Positions 1 to 8,410 of a stretch of DNA of 64,000 nucleotides are shown in pieces. Position 1 is the first letter of the stretch. Each line of letters opens with the position of its first letter. Source of the stretch: Falsochrobactrum tianjinense (GTDB lineage: Bacteria > Pseudomonadota > Alphaproteobacteria > Rhizobiales > Rhizobiaceae); NCBI RefSeq assembly GCF_019100495.1, contig NZ_JAHRVA010000004.1:223025-287024 (forward strand), read 5' to 3'. The position numbers were made by a program, and so were the translations under genes. The notes below the pieces were generated by a model, which saw only the letters and a list, made by a program, of their open reading frames with translations, ran no database searches and had not been told where the DNA came from.

Positions 1-682
1 CCAGAAGGTCGGCGGCACGCGCCATGTCGATATCGAGAAAAGTGCGCCCCATCAGAAAATTGGAAGCTTCGGCCGCTACATTCTTGGCAAGCTTGGCAAG
101 GCGCTGTGTGGCGATCACGCCGGCCAGGCCGCGTTTGCGTCCCCGGCACATGAGATTTGTCATCGCGCCGAGCGAGAGCTTGCGCGCTTCATCAGACACT
201 TCGCCAGCGGCTGCGGGTGCAAAGAGCTGTGCTTCATCCACTACCACAAGCATTGGATACCAATAATCGCGTTCGGCATCGAAAAGGCCGCCAAGAAACG
301 CTGCTGCCGCGCGCATCTGCTGCTCGACGTCAAGACCCTCCATATCCAGCACAGCCGAAACTCGATGCTGCCTGATACGGCTGGCAATGCGGGTCAATTC
401 CACCTCCGTGCGCGCGGCATCGACGACGACATGCCCATGGACATCGGCAAGCGTAACGAAATCCCCTTCGGGATCGATAACGCATTGTTGCACCCATTGC
501 GCGCTTTGTTCCAGAAGACGGCGCAGGAGATGCGACTTGCCCGACCCCGAGTTGCCCTGCACGAGAAGGCGCGTTGCGAGAAGCTCTTCAAGATCAAGCA
601 TGGCCTGCTTGCCACCACCAAGCGCACCTGTCGACGCAGTGCCACTCCCAGCGACAGAACCCATGTCGATACCGACCTGCAT
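1..682 (-). CDS. HerA-like (DUF87) P-loop ATPase, C-terminus outside the window
   Basis: The reverse strand is open from ATG at 682 to the left edge (227 codons, no stop). A strong Shine-Dalgarno run (AAGGGGGCGAG) ends just before the ATG. The protein has a Walker A motif GNSGSGKS near residue 43 and a Walker B strand LVVVDEAQLF near residue 145, followed by a Q-rich RGRKRG..GVIATQR stretch. This order is typical of HerA/FtsK-type DUF87 ATPases, which translocate DNA or act as hexameric motors. The N-terminal ~20 residues are Gly/Ser/Thr-rich. Nothing in the visible neighbourhood (no NurA nuclease, no Sir2 partner) defines its role. The ATPase fold is well supported; the biological function is not. 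Confidence 0.8.
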   Translation of the reverse strand, partial: MQVGIDMGSVAGSGTASTGALGGGKQAMLDLEELLATRLLVQGNSGSGKSHLLRRLLEQSAQWVQQCVIDPEGDFVTLADVHGHVVVDAARTEVELTRIASRIRQHRVSAVLDMEGLDVEQQMRAAAAFLGGLFDAERDYWYPMLVVVDEAQLFAPAAAGEVSDEARKLSLGAMTNLMCRGRKRGLAGVIATQRLAKLAKNVAAEASNFLMGRTFLDIDMARAADLL

Positions 683-716
683 CTCGCCCCCTTCTATGAA
701 TAGATGGAAAATGTTG

Positions 717-735
717 GAACCTGACGACCAGGTTC
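717..735. promoter_or_regulatory. Perfect inverted repeat upstream of the HerA-like gene
   Basis: GAACCTG-ACGAC-CAGGTTC, 7-bp perfect arms around a 5-bp centre, lies 35 bp upstream of the HerA-like ATG. It is placed where an operator for that gene would be. It does not match the alphaproteobacterial LexA box (direct GTTC-N7-GTTC). The regulator is unknown. Confidence 0.35.
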
Positions 736-837
736 GATCGGGCATTCCCTATCACCTTTGGTGCCGCAGATACCACCCGTTAAGAGAAAAGCCCACAGAA
801 GTCGCATTCACATCCAAAACTTGCCATATCCAAAAAA

Positions 838-866
838 CTTGCGCCAGAAACGCGTTTGCTCTATAG
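838..866 (+). promoter_or_regulatory. Candidate promoter of rplY-pth
   Basis: CTTGCG (838-843), exactly 17 bp, then CTATAG (861-866). This resembles the alphaproteobacterial housekeeping consensus CTTGAC-N17-CTATAT. It would start transcription near 873 and give a ~130-nt leader before rplY. The rest of the 683-1005 gap holds the inverted repeat at 717-735 and the hairpin at 955-977, with no gene. Confidence 0.45.
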
Positions 867-954
867 CACCGCCATCCGCGTAGACACCCTTGGAGGCAGC
901 GCGGAATGAAGTTGTCCGGCCTTATCCGATGTAAAGGCGCTACGGGCCGTTTCA

Positions 955-977
955 TGTCGTTTATTTTTTGAACGACA
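955..977 (+). promoter_or_regulatory. Hairpin in the rplY 5' leader
   Basis: TGTCGTT and AACGACA form perfect 7-bp arms around a U-rich 9-nt loop, 28 nt before the rplY start codon. L25-family proteins bind 5S rRNA, so feedback on a leader structure is conceivable, but no resemblance to 5S loop E was established. Confidence 0.3.
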
Positions 978-1005
978 CTCCAGTCAGTATATGAAAGGAA
1001 ATGCC

Positions 1006-1632
1006 ATGAGCGATAATTTCGTGCTCAAGGCCGATTTGCGCAGTCGGGTTGGTAAGGGGTCCTCCCGCGAGCTTCGCCGCAACGGCCAGATTCCGGCAGT
1101 CATCTATGGTGACAAGCAGGAGCCCCTCGCAATCGCCGTTCCCTACAAGGAAATTTACTACAAGATCTATGGTGGTGGCTTCAAGACCACGATTGCCACA
1201 ATCGAAGTAGACGGCAAGAAGATTCAGGTCCTTCCGAAGGACTACCAGCTCGATCCGGTCCGCGACTTCCCGCTGCATGTCGACTTCCTTCGCGTTTCCG
1301 CGAAGTCGGTTGTTACCGTCAATGTTCCGGTTCACTTCAAGAACGAAGAAGCTGCCCCCGGCATCAAGCGCGGCGGCGTTCTCAATGTCGTTCGCCACGA
1401 AGTCGAACTGATCGTTGCAGCCAATGCTATTCCGGACGCTCTCGAAGTCGACCTCACCGGCCTTGAAATCGGCGATACGGTTCACTTTTCGGCCATCAAG
1501 CTGCCGAAAGACGCATCTCCTGTCATTCAGGACCGTGACTTCACCATCGCCACCATTGCTGCTCCGGCCGGCCTGAAGTCGGACGAAAATGCTGAAGGTG
1601 CCGAAGAAGAAGCAACCAAGGAAGGCGAATAA
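1006..1632 (+). CDS. rplY: 50S ribosomal protein L25 (CTC/TL5 general stress form)
   Basis: A 208-aa member of the long two-domain L25/TL5/CTC family. The N-terminal ~90 residues are the 5S rRNA-binding L25 domain ([20 protein letters not shown]). The C-terminal half is the TL5-type beta domain, ending in an acidic tail rich in E. An upstream in-frame ATG at 991 would add MKGNA, but AAAGGA at 994-999 is correctly spaced for the ATG at 1006, so that start is chosen. pth follows after 30 nt; rplY-pth is a common alphaproteobacterial pair and probably one transcript from the promoter near 838. Confidence 0.95.
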   Translation: MSDNFVLKADLRSRVGKGSSRELRRNGQIPAVIYGDKQEPLAIAVPYKEIYYKIYGGGFKTTIATIEVDGKKIQVLPKDYQLDPVRDFPLHVDFLRVSAKSVVTVNVPVHFKNEEAAPGIKRGGVLNVVRHEVELIVAANAIPDALEVDLTGLEIGDTVHFSAIKLPKDASPVIQDRDFTIATIAAPAGLKSDENAEGAEEEATKEGE

Positions 1633-1662
1633 TCGCTTTCCCCATAGAGGGGGCTTGCAACC

Positions 1663-2400
1663 ATGCTGCTCATCGCAGGACTTGGCAATCCGGGCCCCAA
1701 ATATGCGCATAACCGGCACAATATCGGTTTCATGGCGGCGGATGAAATATTCCGCCGCCATCGCTTTTCCAATTGGCAGAAAAAGTTTCAGGCCGAGATT
1801 GCCGACGGTATCATCGACGGCGAGAAGGTGCTTCTCATCAAGCCGCAGACATTCATGAATCTTTCGGGCCAGTCGGTTGGCGAGGCCATGCGCTTTTACA
1901 AGCTCGCGCCCGCTGATCTGGTCGTCATCTATGACGAGCTGGATCTACCCCCCGGAAAACTGCGTATCAAGACGGGCGGCAGCGCCAACGGCCACAACGG
2001 CATAAAATCCATCGACGCACATTGCGGGCAGAACTATCGCCGCATGCGTCTTGGCATCGGCCATCCCGGCGCAAAAGAACTCGTGCATAATCACGTTCTG
2101 GGTGACTTCGCCAAGGCTGACAGTGAATGGCTCGACAAGCTTTGCGAAGCCGTCGCAGACAATATCGATCTGCTTGCCAGAAGCGAAGACAACACTTTCA
2201 TGAACCGCGTAGCACTCGCCATGGGCGATGGCAGCCAGCGCCCAAGCGGCTTCAAGGCCCGGCCCGACGCAGCGGAAAAAGCCCCGCCCAAAGCCCAGAG
2301 CCATATACGGCAAGCGCGACAAAACCAAAAGCCCGCCAATATTTCACAAAGCGGCCCGATGGCCGAAATGCTCAAAAAGCTGCTCGGTAAAAAGGACTAG
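1663..2400 (+). CDS. pth: Peptidyl-tRNA hydrolase
   Basis: Cleaves peptidyl-tRNA released from stalled ribosomes to recycle tRNA. The family's active-site residues are visible as N9 (GLGNPGP), H19 (HNRHNIGF) and D91 (YDELDLPPG). The protein is 245 aa, about 50 longer than E. coli Pth. The extra C-terminal part, from about residue 190, is rich in Lys, Pro and Gln and looks disordered, ending in a short amphipathic stretch ([13 protein letters not shown]). Such tails are common in rhizobial Pth. It lies directly downstream of rplY. Confidence 0.95.
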   Translation: MLLIAGLGNPGPKYAHNRHNIGFMAADEIFRRHRFSNWQKKFQAEIADGIIDGEKVLLIKPQTFMNLSGQSVGEAMRFYKLAPADLVVIYDELDLPPGKLRIKTGGSANGHNGIKSIDAHCGQNYRRMRLGIGHPGAKELVHNHVLGDFAKADSEWLDKLCEAVADNIDLLARSEDNTFMNRVALAMGDGSQRPSGFKARPDAAEKAPPKAQSHIRQARQNQKPANISQSGPMAEMLKKLLGKKD

Positions 2401-2489
2401 GACCTCCAAACCCGGTCCCGCCTCTTGACGCTCCACCATCCTATGTCGCATAGCGGCGGTAATCACATTCTATCGAGACAGGTAAGATC

Positions 2490-3593
2490 ATGGGTTTCAA
2501 ATGCGGCATCGTTGGCCTGCCCAATGTTGGCAAGTCCACGCTCTTCAACGCACTGACCAGAACCGCGGCTGCGCAGGCTGCGAATTATCCGTTCTGCACC
2601 ATCGAACCGAATACCGGCGAAGTGGCGGTTCCAGACCCGCGCCAGACCGACATCGCGCGCATTGCGGGCTCAAAGGAGATCATCCCGACCCGCATCAACT
2701 TCGTGGACATTGCAGGCCTCGTGCGCGGCGCGTCCAAGGGTGAAGGCCTCGGCAACCAGTTCCTCGCCAATATCCGCGAAGTCGACGCCATCGTTCATGT
2801 GCTACGCTGCTTCGAGGACGACGACATCACTCATGTGGAAGGCCGTATCGATCCCGTATCGGACGCACAGACGGTCGAAACCGAACTTATGCTTTCCGAT
2901 CTTGAGAGCATCGAGCGCCGCATCGTCCAAATCCGCAAACGCGCGACCGGCAAGGACAAGGAAGCGCTCACCATCCTGCCAATCATGGAAAAGGCGCTGG
3001 ATCTGCTCCAGAACGGCCAGCCCGTACGCTTGATGCTGGCGGATATTTCGCCGGAAGACCTGCTGATCCTCAAAAGCTTGAACCTGCTCACCTCAAAGCC
3101 GGTGCTTTATGTCTGCAATGTCGCCGAAAGCGATGCCGCAACAGGTAACGAATATAGCGCTGCAGTTGCCAAAATGGCCGAGGAGCAAGGTGCGCAGGCG
3201 GTCATCATCTCCGCTGCTATCGAAGCCGAGGTCGCGCAATTACCGGATGAGGAAGCCTACGAGTATCTCGACAGCATGGGCCTTGAAGAACCGGGCCTCG
3301 ACCGCCTCATTCGTGCGGGCTACACGCTTCTCGACCTTATCACCTATTTCACCGCAGGTCCCAAGGAAACACGCGCATGGACCATCAGGCGCGGCACCAA
3401 GGCACCGGCTGCGGCAGGCGTCATTCATACCGATTTCGAGCGCGGCTTCATTCGCGCCCAGACCATCGCCTTTGAGGACTACGTTAAATATAACGGCGAA
3501 GCCGGAGCAAAAGAGGCAGGCAAGGCGCGGGACGAAGGCAAGGAATATACCGTCCATGACGGCGATGTGATGCTGTTCCGCTTCAATACCTGA
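2490..3593 (+). CDS. ychF: Redox-regulated ATPase/GTPase YchF (OLA1 family)
   Basis: 367 aa, the usual length. The N-terminal G domain begins MGFKCGIVGLPNVGKSTL with the P-loop at residues 8-16, followed by NYPFCTIEPN and the DIAGLV Walker B/G3 motif. A helical insert lies around 130-200, and the last ~85 residues form the TGS domain (TYFTAGPKETRAWTI). YchF proteins associate with ribosomes and prefer ATP. The pth-ychF order is conserved in many Proteobacteria. A clear intrinsic terminator follows at 3602. Confidence 0.96.
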   Translation: MGFKCGIVGLPNVGKSTLFNALTRTAAAQAANYPFCTIEPNTGEVAVPDPRQTDIARIAGSKEIIPTRINFVDIAGLVRGASKGEGLGNQFLANIREVDAIVHVLRCFEDDDITHVEGRIDPVSDAQTVETELMLSDLESIERRIVQIRKRATGKDKEALTILPIMEKALDLLQNGQPVRLMLADISPEDLLILKSLNLLTSKPVLYVCNVAESDAATGNEYSAAVAKMAEEQGAQAVIISAAIEAEVAQLPDEEAYEYLDSMGLEEPGLDRLIRAGYTLLDLITYFTAGPKETRAWTIRRGTKAPAAAGVIHTDFERGFIRAQTIAFEDYVKYNGEAGAKEAGKARDEGKEYTVHDGDVMLFRFNT

Positions 3594-3601
3594 TACTATC
3601 A

Positions 3602-3627
3602 GGCCGCCGTAAAGTCGGCGGCCTTTT
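3602..3627 (+). terminator. Intrinsic terminator after ychF
   Basis: GGCCGCCG-TAAAGT-CGGCGGCC, a perfect 8-bp GC stem followed by TTTT, 8 nt after the ychF stop. Confidence 0.85.
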
Positions 3628-3648
3628 CCATTTAGGGAGGAGATTGCA

Positions 3649-4131
3649 TTGAGCACATCTGGACCCAAATATGCTTATGAAGATATGGTGCCAGGGCTGA
3701 AGCTGGTCTCCGGTCCGCGCACGGTCAGCAAGGAAGAGATCGTTGCATTTGCACTCGAATTCGATCCGCAACCCTTTCATCTCGATGAAGAAGCCGGCAA
3801 GGCAAGCCCGCTCGGCGGACTAGCCGCATCCGGCTGGCATACGCTTTCGCTATTCATGCGGATGATGTGGGACGCCTATCTCAAGGACTCCACATCGCAA
3901 GGCAGTCCTGGCATTGAGTTCAACCGCTGGAAGCGCCCGGTTCTGGCTGGCGACACGCTCAGCGGTGTTTCAACCATCATCGACCGGCGCATTTCAAAAT
4001 CACGGCCTCATATCGGATTGCTGACGATCCATAACGAGATCGTCAATCAGCATGGTGAGGTGGTTTGCGTATTGCAGCACAAAGCGATGTTCGCACTACG
4101 CAATCCGCAAGATGAAGGGGATTCTGCATGA
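3649..4131 (+). CDS. MaoC-like (R)-specific enoyl-CoA hydratase, first of a tandem pair
   Basis: 160 aa with a single hot-dog MaoC domain. The hydratase segment reads EFDPQPFHLDEEAGK, followed by GGLAASGWHT; Asp and His in this segment are the family's catalytic pair. The start is a TTG at 3649, set by a near-perfect ribosome-binding site (AGGGAGGAG, 3634-3642). The next gene starts inside its stop codon (ATGA overlap), so the two are translationally coupled and likely work together. The substrate (fatty acyl-CoA or another enoyl-CoA) cannot be read from the sequence. Confidence 0.85.
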   Translation: MSTSGPKYAYEDMVPGLKLVSGPRTVSKEEIVAFALEFDPQPFHLDEEAGKASPLGGLAASGWHTLSLFMRMMWDAYLKDSTSQGSPGIEFNRWKRPVLAGDTLSGVSTIIDRRISKSRPHIGLLTIHNEIVNQHGEVVCVLQHKAMFALRNPQDEGDSA

Positions 4132-4607
4132 GCTTCATCGAAGATCACCTTGGTGAAGAAATCATCATCGGCAGCTACACCTTCACTGCGGAAGAAATTA
4201 TCCAGTTTGCATCAAAATTTGATCCCCAGCCTTTTCATCTGGATGCGGAAGCCGCCAAGATCAGTGTCCTGGGCGGCTTGTGTGCATCTGGCTGGCACAC
4301 GATCGCCATTTTCATGAAGCTCAATGTCGCGTCCATTGTCGAGACGACCAAAGCGGCAATCAAGCGCGGCGAAACCCCACCATCTTTCGGCCCCTCACCC
4401 GGCTTCGAAAACCTGAAATGGTCGAAACCTGTCTATGCGGGTGATACCATCACCTATAAGCGGACCGTGCATTCTATACGCGCGCTCACATCGCGCCCCG
4501 GCTGGTCCATGCTGAACATGCCAAGCAGCGCCTGTAATCAAAATGGCGACCGGGTTCTTTCGTTCGATAATACCGCGATGGTGAAGCTACCACTGTCTGC
4601 TAAATGA
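4128..4607 (+). CDS. MaoC-like hydratase, second of a tandem pair
   Basis: 159 aa, a clear paralogue of the preceding gene. It repeats the SKFDPQPFHLDAEAAK and GGLCASGWHT segments at equivalent positions and also has the W-x-x-P-V-x-A-G-D hot-dog strand (LKWSKPVYAGDTI). It starts 4 bp inside the upstream gene. Both paralogues keep the Asp and His, so neither looks like a dead subunit. They could form a heterodimeric two-hot-dog enzyme or two isozymes; this is inference. Confidence 0.85.
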   Translation: MSFIEDHLGEEIIIGSYTFTAEEIIQFASKFDPQPFHLDAEAAKISVLGGLCASGWHTIAIFMKLNVASIVETTKAAIKRGETPPSFGPSPGFENLKWSKPVYAGDTITYKRTVHSIRALTSRPGWSMLNMPSSACNQNGDRVLSFDNTAMVKLPLSAK

Positions 4608-4646
4608 CCACATCGAAACAAGCTGGAAATCCGAACTTATTTTGTA

Positions 4647-5192
4647 TCAGTCACCCTCAAATTCGACAAGGGTGCGTACAGGAACGCCAAGCGCTTCAAG
4701 CTTCTTGCGTCCACCAAGATCGGGAAGATCGATGATGAAGCAAGCCGCAACAATCTCTGCGCCCATCTGAAGAAGAAGTTTCGCAGCGGCTTCCGCCGTG
4801 CCACCAGTCGCGATCAGATCGTCTACGAGAATAATGCGCTCGCCATGCTCGATGGCGTCGCGATGCATCTCCATTTCATCAATTCCATATTCGAGACTAT
4901 AGGCAATACGCACTGTATCGCGCGGCAGTTTGCCCTTCTTGCGGATCGGCACAAAGCCCGATGAGAGTTGATGCGCGATCGCTCCGCCAAGAATGAACCC
5001 GCGTGCTTCAATTCCGGCAACCTTGTCGATTTTATTTCCCGCATAAGGATAGACGAGCTCATCCACCGCACGGCGGAAAGCCTGCGCATCGCCCATCAGA
5101 GTCGTCACATCGCGAAACTGTACACCAGGCTTGGGATAATCCGGGATCGTTCTGACCGCATCCTTCAAAGTGGCTTTGAGTCCGGATTCCAT
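4647..5192 (-). CDS. apt: Adenine phosphoribosyltransferase
   Basis: 181 aa, the standard size. It converts adenine plus PRPP to AMP in purine salvage. The PRPP-binding motif is visible as [17 protein letters not shown], and the N-terminus ([18 protein letters not shown]) is diagnostic of Apt. The reading frame is open to 5351, but the ATG at 5192 (MESGLKATL) is preceded by AAAGGA at good spacing and matches the family N-terminus. It is separated from petC by a terminator at 5338. Confidence 0.95.
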   Translation of the reverse strand: MESGLKATLKDAVRTIPDYPKPGVQFRDVTTLMGDAQAFRRAVDELVYPYAGNKIDKVAGIEARGFILGGAIAHQLSSGFVPIRKKGKLPRDTVRIAYSLEYGIDEMEMHRDAIEHGERIILVDDLIATGGTAEAAAKLLLQMGAEIVAACFIIDLPDLGGRKKLEALGVPVRTLVEFEGD

Positions 5193-5337
5193 ATTCAGTC
5201 CTTTCAGAGAGGCTGGGTCAAGCAAACTGTTACAGTATAAACTCGACCAGCCCATGTTTCCTGAACTCTCTTCAATCATGATATGACCGCCGCGCCAAGC
5301 CTTTCTGCGCCTTTTATTGACTTCCGTCTCAGGCAGC

Positions 5338-5364
5338 AAAAAGGGCGCCACAGAGGCGCCCTTT
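5338..5364 (-). terminator. Terminator of the petABC operon
   Basis: Read on the minus strand: GGGCGCC-TCTGT-GGCGCCC then TTTTT, about 23 nt after the petC stop. The stem extends to AAAGGGCGCC/GGCGCCCTTT. Confidence 0.85.
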
Positions 5365-5386
5365 CATTCAGTTTGAGGTTTATCGC

Positions 5387-6259
5387 TTAATGCTTGACGG
5401 TCGACCATATCTGACGCTTGGCGATATAGACGAGGCCGGCAAACAGAATCAGGAAGACGATGACACGGAAGCCGGTCTTCTTGCGCTGCTCCATATGCGG
5501 CTCGGCGGCCCACATCAGAAACGCCGAAACGTCGCGCGCATATTGATCCACCGTCTGCGGCGCGCCATCGTCGTAAGTGACCTGATCGTCGCTTAACGGC
5601 TTGGCCATGGCAAGCGACTTGCCCGCGATAAAATACGGATTGTAATAGGTTCCTTCTGGAACCTCGACACCTGCTGGCGGCTGCTCATCATAGCCGGTCA
5701 GCAATGCGTGAATATAATCCGGCCCGGCTTCGGCATATTGCGTGAATATATCAAAGACGAAGGTCGGAAAGCCACGTTCGACTCCGCGCGCCTTGGCGAT
5801 CAGCGAAAAGTCTGGCGGAGCAGCGCCATTATTGGCAGCGGCTGCGGCACTTGCATTTGGAAACGGCGACGGGAAATAATCCGTAGGCAATGCCTTGCGG
5901 GTGAACATTTCACCATCGGCATTCGGGCCGTCTTCAACCTCATATTCCGCCGCGAAAGCCTTGACCTCCTCCGGAGTGTATCCGAGATCTTCCAAGTTGC
6001 GAAATGCGACCAGATCCATCGAATGGCAAGCCGAGCACACTTCCTTGTAGACCTTCAGACCACGCTGGAGCTGCGCCTTGTCATAGGTTCCGAACGGCCC
6101 TGAGAAGCTCCAGCTTTCCTGCTTCGGATGGTGGATGGGGTAATGTTCAGGTTCTGCGGCTTCGCCGCCTCCCTGAGCGAAGGCACCGCCCATGGCAACA
6201 CCCATCGCAACCAGTGGGGCAGTACCCAGGGCAGCGAAATTTTTGAGGAACTTTTTCAT
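5387..6259 (-). CDS. petC: Cytochrome c1 of the cytochrome bc1 complex
   Basis: Haem subunit that passes electrons from the Rieske protein to cytochrome c on the periplasmic side. The haem site CSACH is at residues 75-79. There is a Sec signal peptide at 1-29 (ending GGAFAQ) and one C-terminal membrane anchor (VIVFLILFAGLVYIA). The frame runs open to 6706 over petB, but the ATG at 6259 follows AAGGACAG and gives the signal peptide; a second ATG at 6274 has a weaker site. The 290-aa length suits an alphaproteobacterial c1. Last gene of petABC. Confidence 0.95.
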   Translation of the reverse strand: MKKFLKNFAALGTAPLVAMGVAMGGAFAQGGGEAAEPEHYPIHHPKQESWSFSGPFGTYDKAQLQRGLKVYKEVCSACHSMDLVAFRNLEDLGYTPEEVKAFAAEYEVEDGPNADGEMFTRKALPTDYFPSPFPNASAAAAANNGAAPPDFSLIAKARGVERGFPTFVFDIFTQYAEAGPDYIHALLTGYDEQPPAGVEVPEGTYYNPYFIAGKSLAMAKPLSDDQVTYDDGAPQTVDQYARDVSAFLMWAAEPHMEQRKKTGFRVIVFLILFAGLVYIAKRQIWSTVKH

Positions 6260-6285
6260 TTTTCTGTCCTTCATCTCTCGCTGGC

Positions 6286-7572
6286 TCAGCCGTTGATTTC
6301 CACTGGAGCAATCGCGGACTTGCCTCCGTTCTTTTCCAGCACCGCCTCGGTTATCGAGTTCGGCAGACGCTTTGGCGTCTCGATCAGGCCGAGAACCGGC
6401 ATGATGATGAGGAAGAAAGCGAAGTAATAAAGCGTACCCACCTGCGCGAGAGCGACATAGAGGCCTTCCGCCGGGCGCGATCCCAGCCAACCAAGGAAGA
6501 TGGCATTGATCACGAAAAGCCAGAAGAACAGCTTGAACCACGGACGATAGACCGCCGAACGCACCTTCGATGTATCCAGCCATGGCACCACGAAGAGGAT
6601 AGCGATCGAGCCGAACATGGCTAGAACGCCGCCGAGCTTCGAATCGATCGGACCAATATTGAAGGTGATGGCACGCAGCATCGCGTAGAATGGCAGGAAG
6701 TACCATTCCGGAACGATGTGGGATGGCGTCTTGAGCGAATCGGCCGGGATATAGTTGTCCGGGTGACCGAGGAAGTTCGGCATATAGAAAACGAAATACG
6801 CAAAGACGAGGAAGAAGATCAACGCGCCGAAAGCGTCCTTGATGGTCGCATAGGGCGTGAACGCGACCGTGTCGGTCTTCGACTTGACTTCAATCCCGGT
6901 CGGGTTTGTCTGGCCGGTTACATGCAACGCCCACACATGCAGGATAACAACGCCTACAATCATGAATGGCAGCAGATAATGCAGCGAAAAGAAGCGGTTT
7001 AGCGTCGGATTATCGACAGCGAAACCACCAAGCAGAAGCTGCTGGATCGGCTCGCCTATGACCGGAAACGCCGTAAAGAAGCCGGTGATGACCGTAGCGC
7101 CCCAGAACGACATCTGGCCCCATGGGAGCACATAACCCATGAAAGCGGTCGCCATCATGAGGAAGAAGATCACGACGCCCAGAATCCACAAAAGCTCGCG
7201 CGGCGCCTTGTAGGAGCCGTAATAAAGACCGCGTGCAATATGCAGATAGACGGCGATGAAGAAGAACGACGCACCGTTGGCGTGCATATAACGCAGGAGC
7301 CAGCCGGAATTGACGTCGCGCATGATCTTTTCGACGGAATTGAACGCAATGGCCGTATCCGCCGCATAATGCATCGCCAGCACAATGCCGGTGAGCAGCT
7401 GCGCGATCAGCATGAACGAAAGAATGCCACCGAAGGTGTACATGTAGTTCAGATTACGCGGCGTCGGATAAGCGACAAAAGAATCATAGACAAGGCGCGG
7501 CAAAGGCAGCCGCTCGTCGACCCATTTTTCGATGCCGGTCGTGGGCGTATATGTGGAGTGTCCACCACTCAT
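6286..7572 (-). CDS. petB: Cytochrome b of the cytochrome bc1 complex
   Basis: 428 aa with eight predicted membrane helices, carrying haems bL and bH and the quinol/quinone sites. The [15 protein letters not shown] segment (the Qo-site PEWY motif) and the early [16 protein letters not shown] helix with haem-ligand His are visible. The start at 7572 (MSGGHSTY) is set by GGGGAGAG. It sits 23 nt after petA and 26 nt before petC, so the three genes form one operon. Confidence 0.97.
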   Translation of the reverse strand: MSGGHSTYTPTTGIEKWVDERLPLPRLVYDSFVAYPTPRNLNYMYTFGGILSFMLIAQLLTGIVLAMHYAADTAIAFNSVEKIMRDVNSGWLLRYMHANGASFFFIAVYLHIARGLYYGSYKAPRELLWILGVVIFFLMMATAFMGYVLPWGQMSFWGATVITGFFTAFPVIGEPIQQLLLGGFAVDNPTLNRFFSLHYLLPFMIVGVVILHVWALHVTGQTNPTGIEVKSKTDTVAFTPYATIKDAFGALIFFLVFAYFVFYMPNFLGHPDNYIPADSLKTPSHIVPEWYFLPFYAMLRAITFNIGPIDSKLGGVLAMFGSIAILFVVPWLDTSKVRSAVYRPWFKLFFWLFVINAIFLGWLGSRPAEGLYVALAQVGTLYYFAFFLIIMPVLGLIETPKRLPNSITEAVLEKNGGKSAIAPVEING

Positions 7573-7595
7573 GTTTTCTCTCCCCAAGATCTGTC

Positions 7596-8159
7596 TTAGC
7601 CGATCCTGATGACCGTATCGGAAGCGAATGCGAATTGCGGAATATGCATGTTTTCCGGCGCGGGTCCGCTGCGGATACGCCCGGATGTGTCGTAGGTTGA
7701 ACCATGGCACGGGCAGAACCAGCCGCCGAACGAGCCGGCTTCACCCAGCGGCACACAACCCAGGTGGGTGCATACGCCGATCATGACGAGCCAGTTTTCC
7801 TTGCCCTCGCCCGCCGAGCGAGCCAGATCGGTCGCTTGGGCATCTGACGGAAGATTGGCGTTACGCGCGATCGGATCCTTGAGGTCGGCGAGCGCCGTGC
7901 TCTGGGCGTCTTCGACTTCCTTGGCGGTTCGGTTACGGATAAAGACCGGCTTGCCTCGCCATTTAACCGTCAGCGATGCACCTTCCGTAAGAGAAGAAAC
8001 GTCAACTTCAATGGATGCTGCGGCAAGCGTCGAAGCGTCGGGACGCATCTGGTCGATAAACGGCCATGCCAGCCCGCCTACTCCGACGACACCCGCCATT
8101 CCCGTCGCAATATACAGAAAATCACGCCGTGTCGGCTCAGCCGTGTCGTGTGCGCTCAC
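7596..8159 (-). CDS. petA: Rieske iron-sulfur protein of the cytochrome bc1 complex
   Basis: 187 aa. The [2Fe-2S] ligands are in CTHLGC (C130, H132) and CPCHG (C149, H152). The N-terminus ([11 protein letters not shown]) is a Tat-type twin-arginine signal-anchor, as expected for Rieske proteins. The chosen start is GTG at 8159, with AAAAGGA eight bases upstream. A TTG six codons further up (8177) is possible but would lie on the ribosome-binding site. First gene of petABC; the promoter must lie in the 8160-8410 gap, where I could not pick a convincing one. Confidence 0.95.
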   Translation of the reverse strand: MSAHDTAEPTRRDFLYIATGMAGVVGVGGLAWPFIDQMRPDASTLAAASIEVDVSSLTEGASLTVKWRGKPVFIRNRTAKEVEDAQSTALADLKDPIARNANLPSDAQATDLARSAGEGKENWLVMIGVCTHLGCVPLGEAGSFGGWFCPCHGSTYDTSGRIRSGPAPENMHIPQFAFASDTVIRIG

Positions 8160-8410
8160 GTGCCAATTCCTTTTCAACCTGCATGTTCAATTAAATTCTC
8201 CCCTCGTCCTCTTTTGCAGCTATGCAAAAATAGTCCTGCAAGTGCTCACAGAACGAAATTCCCTCCATCTCGCCTATCGGTTTAGGCGGGAAGAAAAGTC
8301 TTGTCCAGACGCCAATCCCTTGGGACGGCACCATGTCGCAGGCTGTTTTACAGATATATTTCACCCCACGCTTATCTATGCTGCAATCAGCCGGTAAGTG
8401 GCAAATGCCG

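Noticed and set aside
717..735. LexA (SOS) box for the GAAC...GTTC dyad
   Set aside because: The half-sites are inverted with an 11-bp gap; alphaproteobacterial LexA sites are direct GTTC-N7-GTTC.
961..1761. 266-codon minus-strand open frame over rplY and the pth start
   Set aside because: Antisense shadow of rplY; no start signal and no recognisable domain.
5387..6706. 439-codon version of petC with a 149-residue N-terminal extension
   Set aside because: The extra part overlaps petB in another frame and lacks conservation features; the signal peptide begins at 6259.
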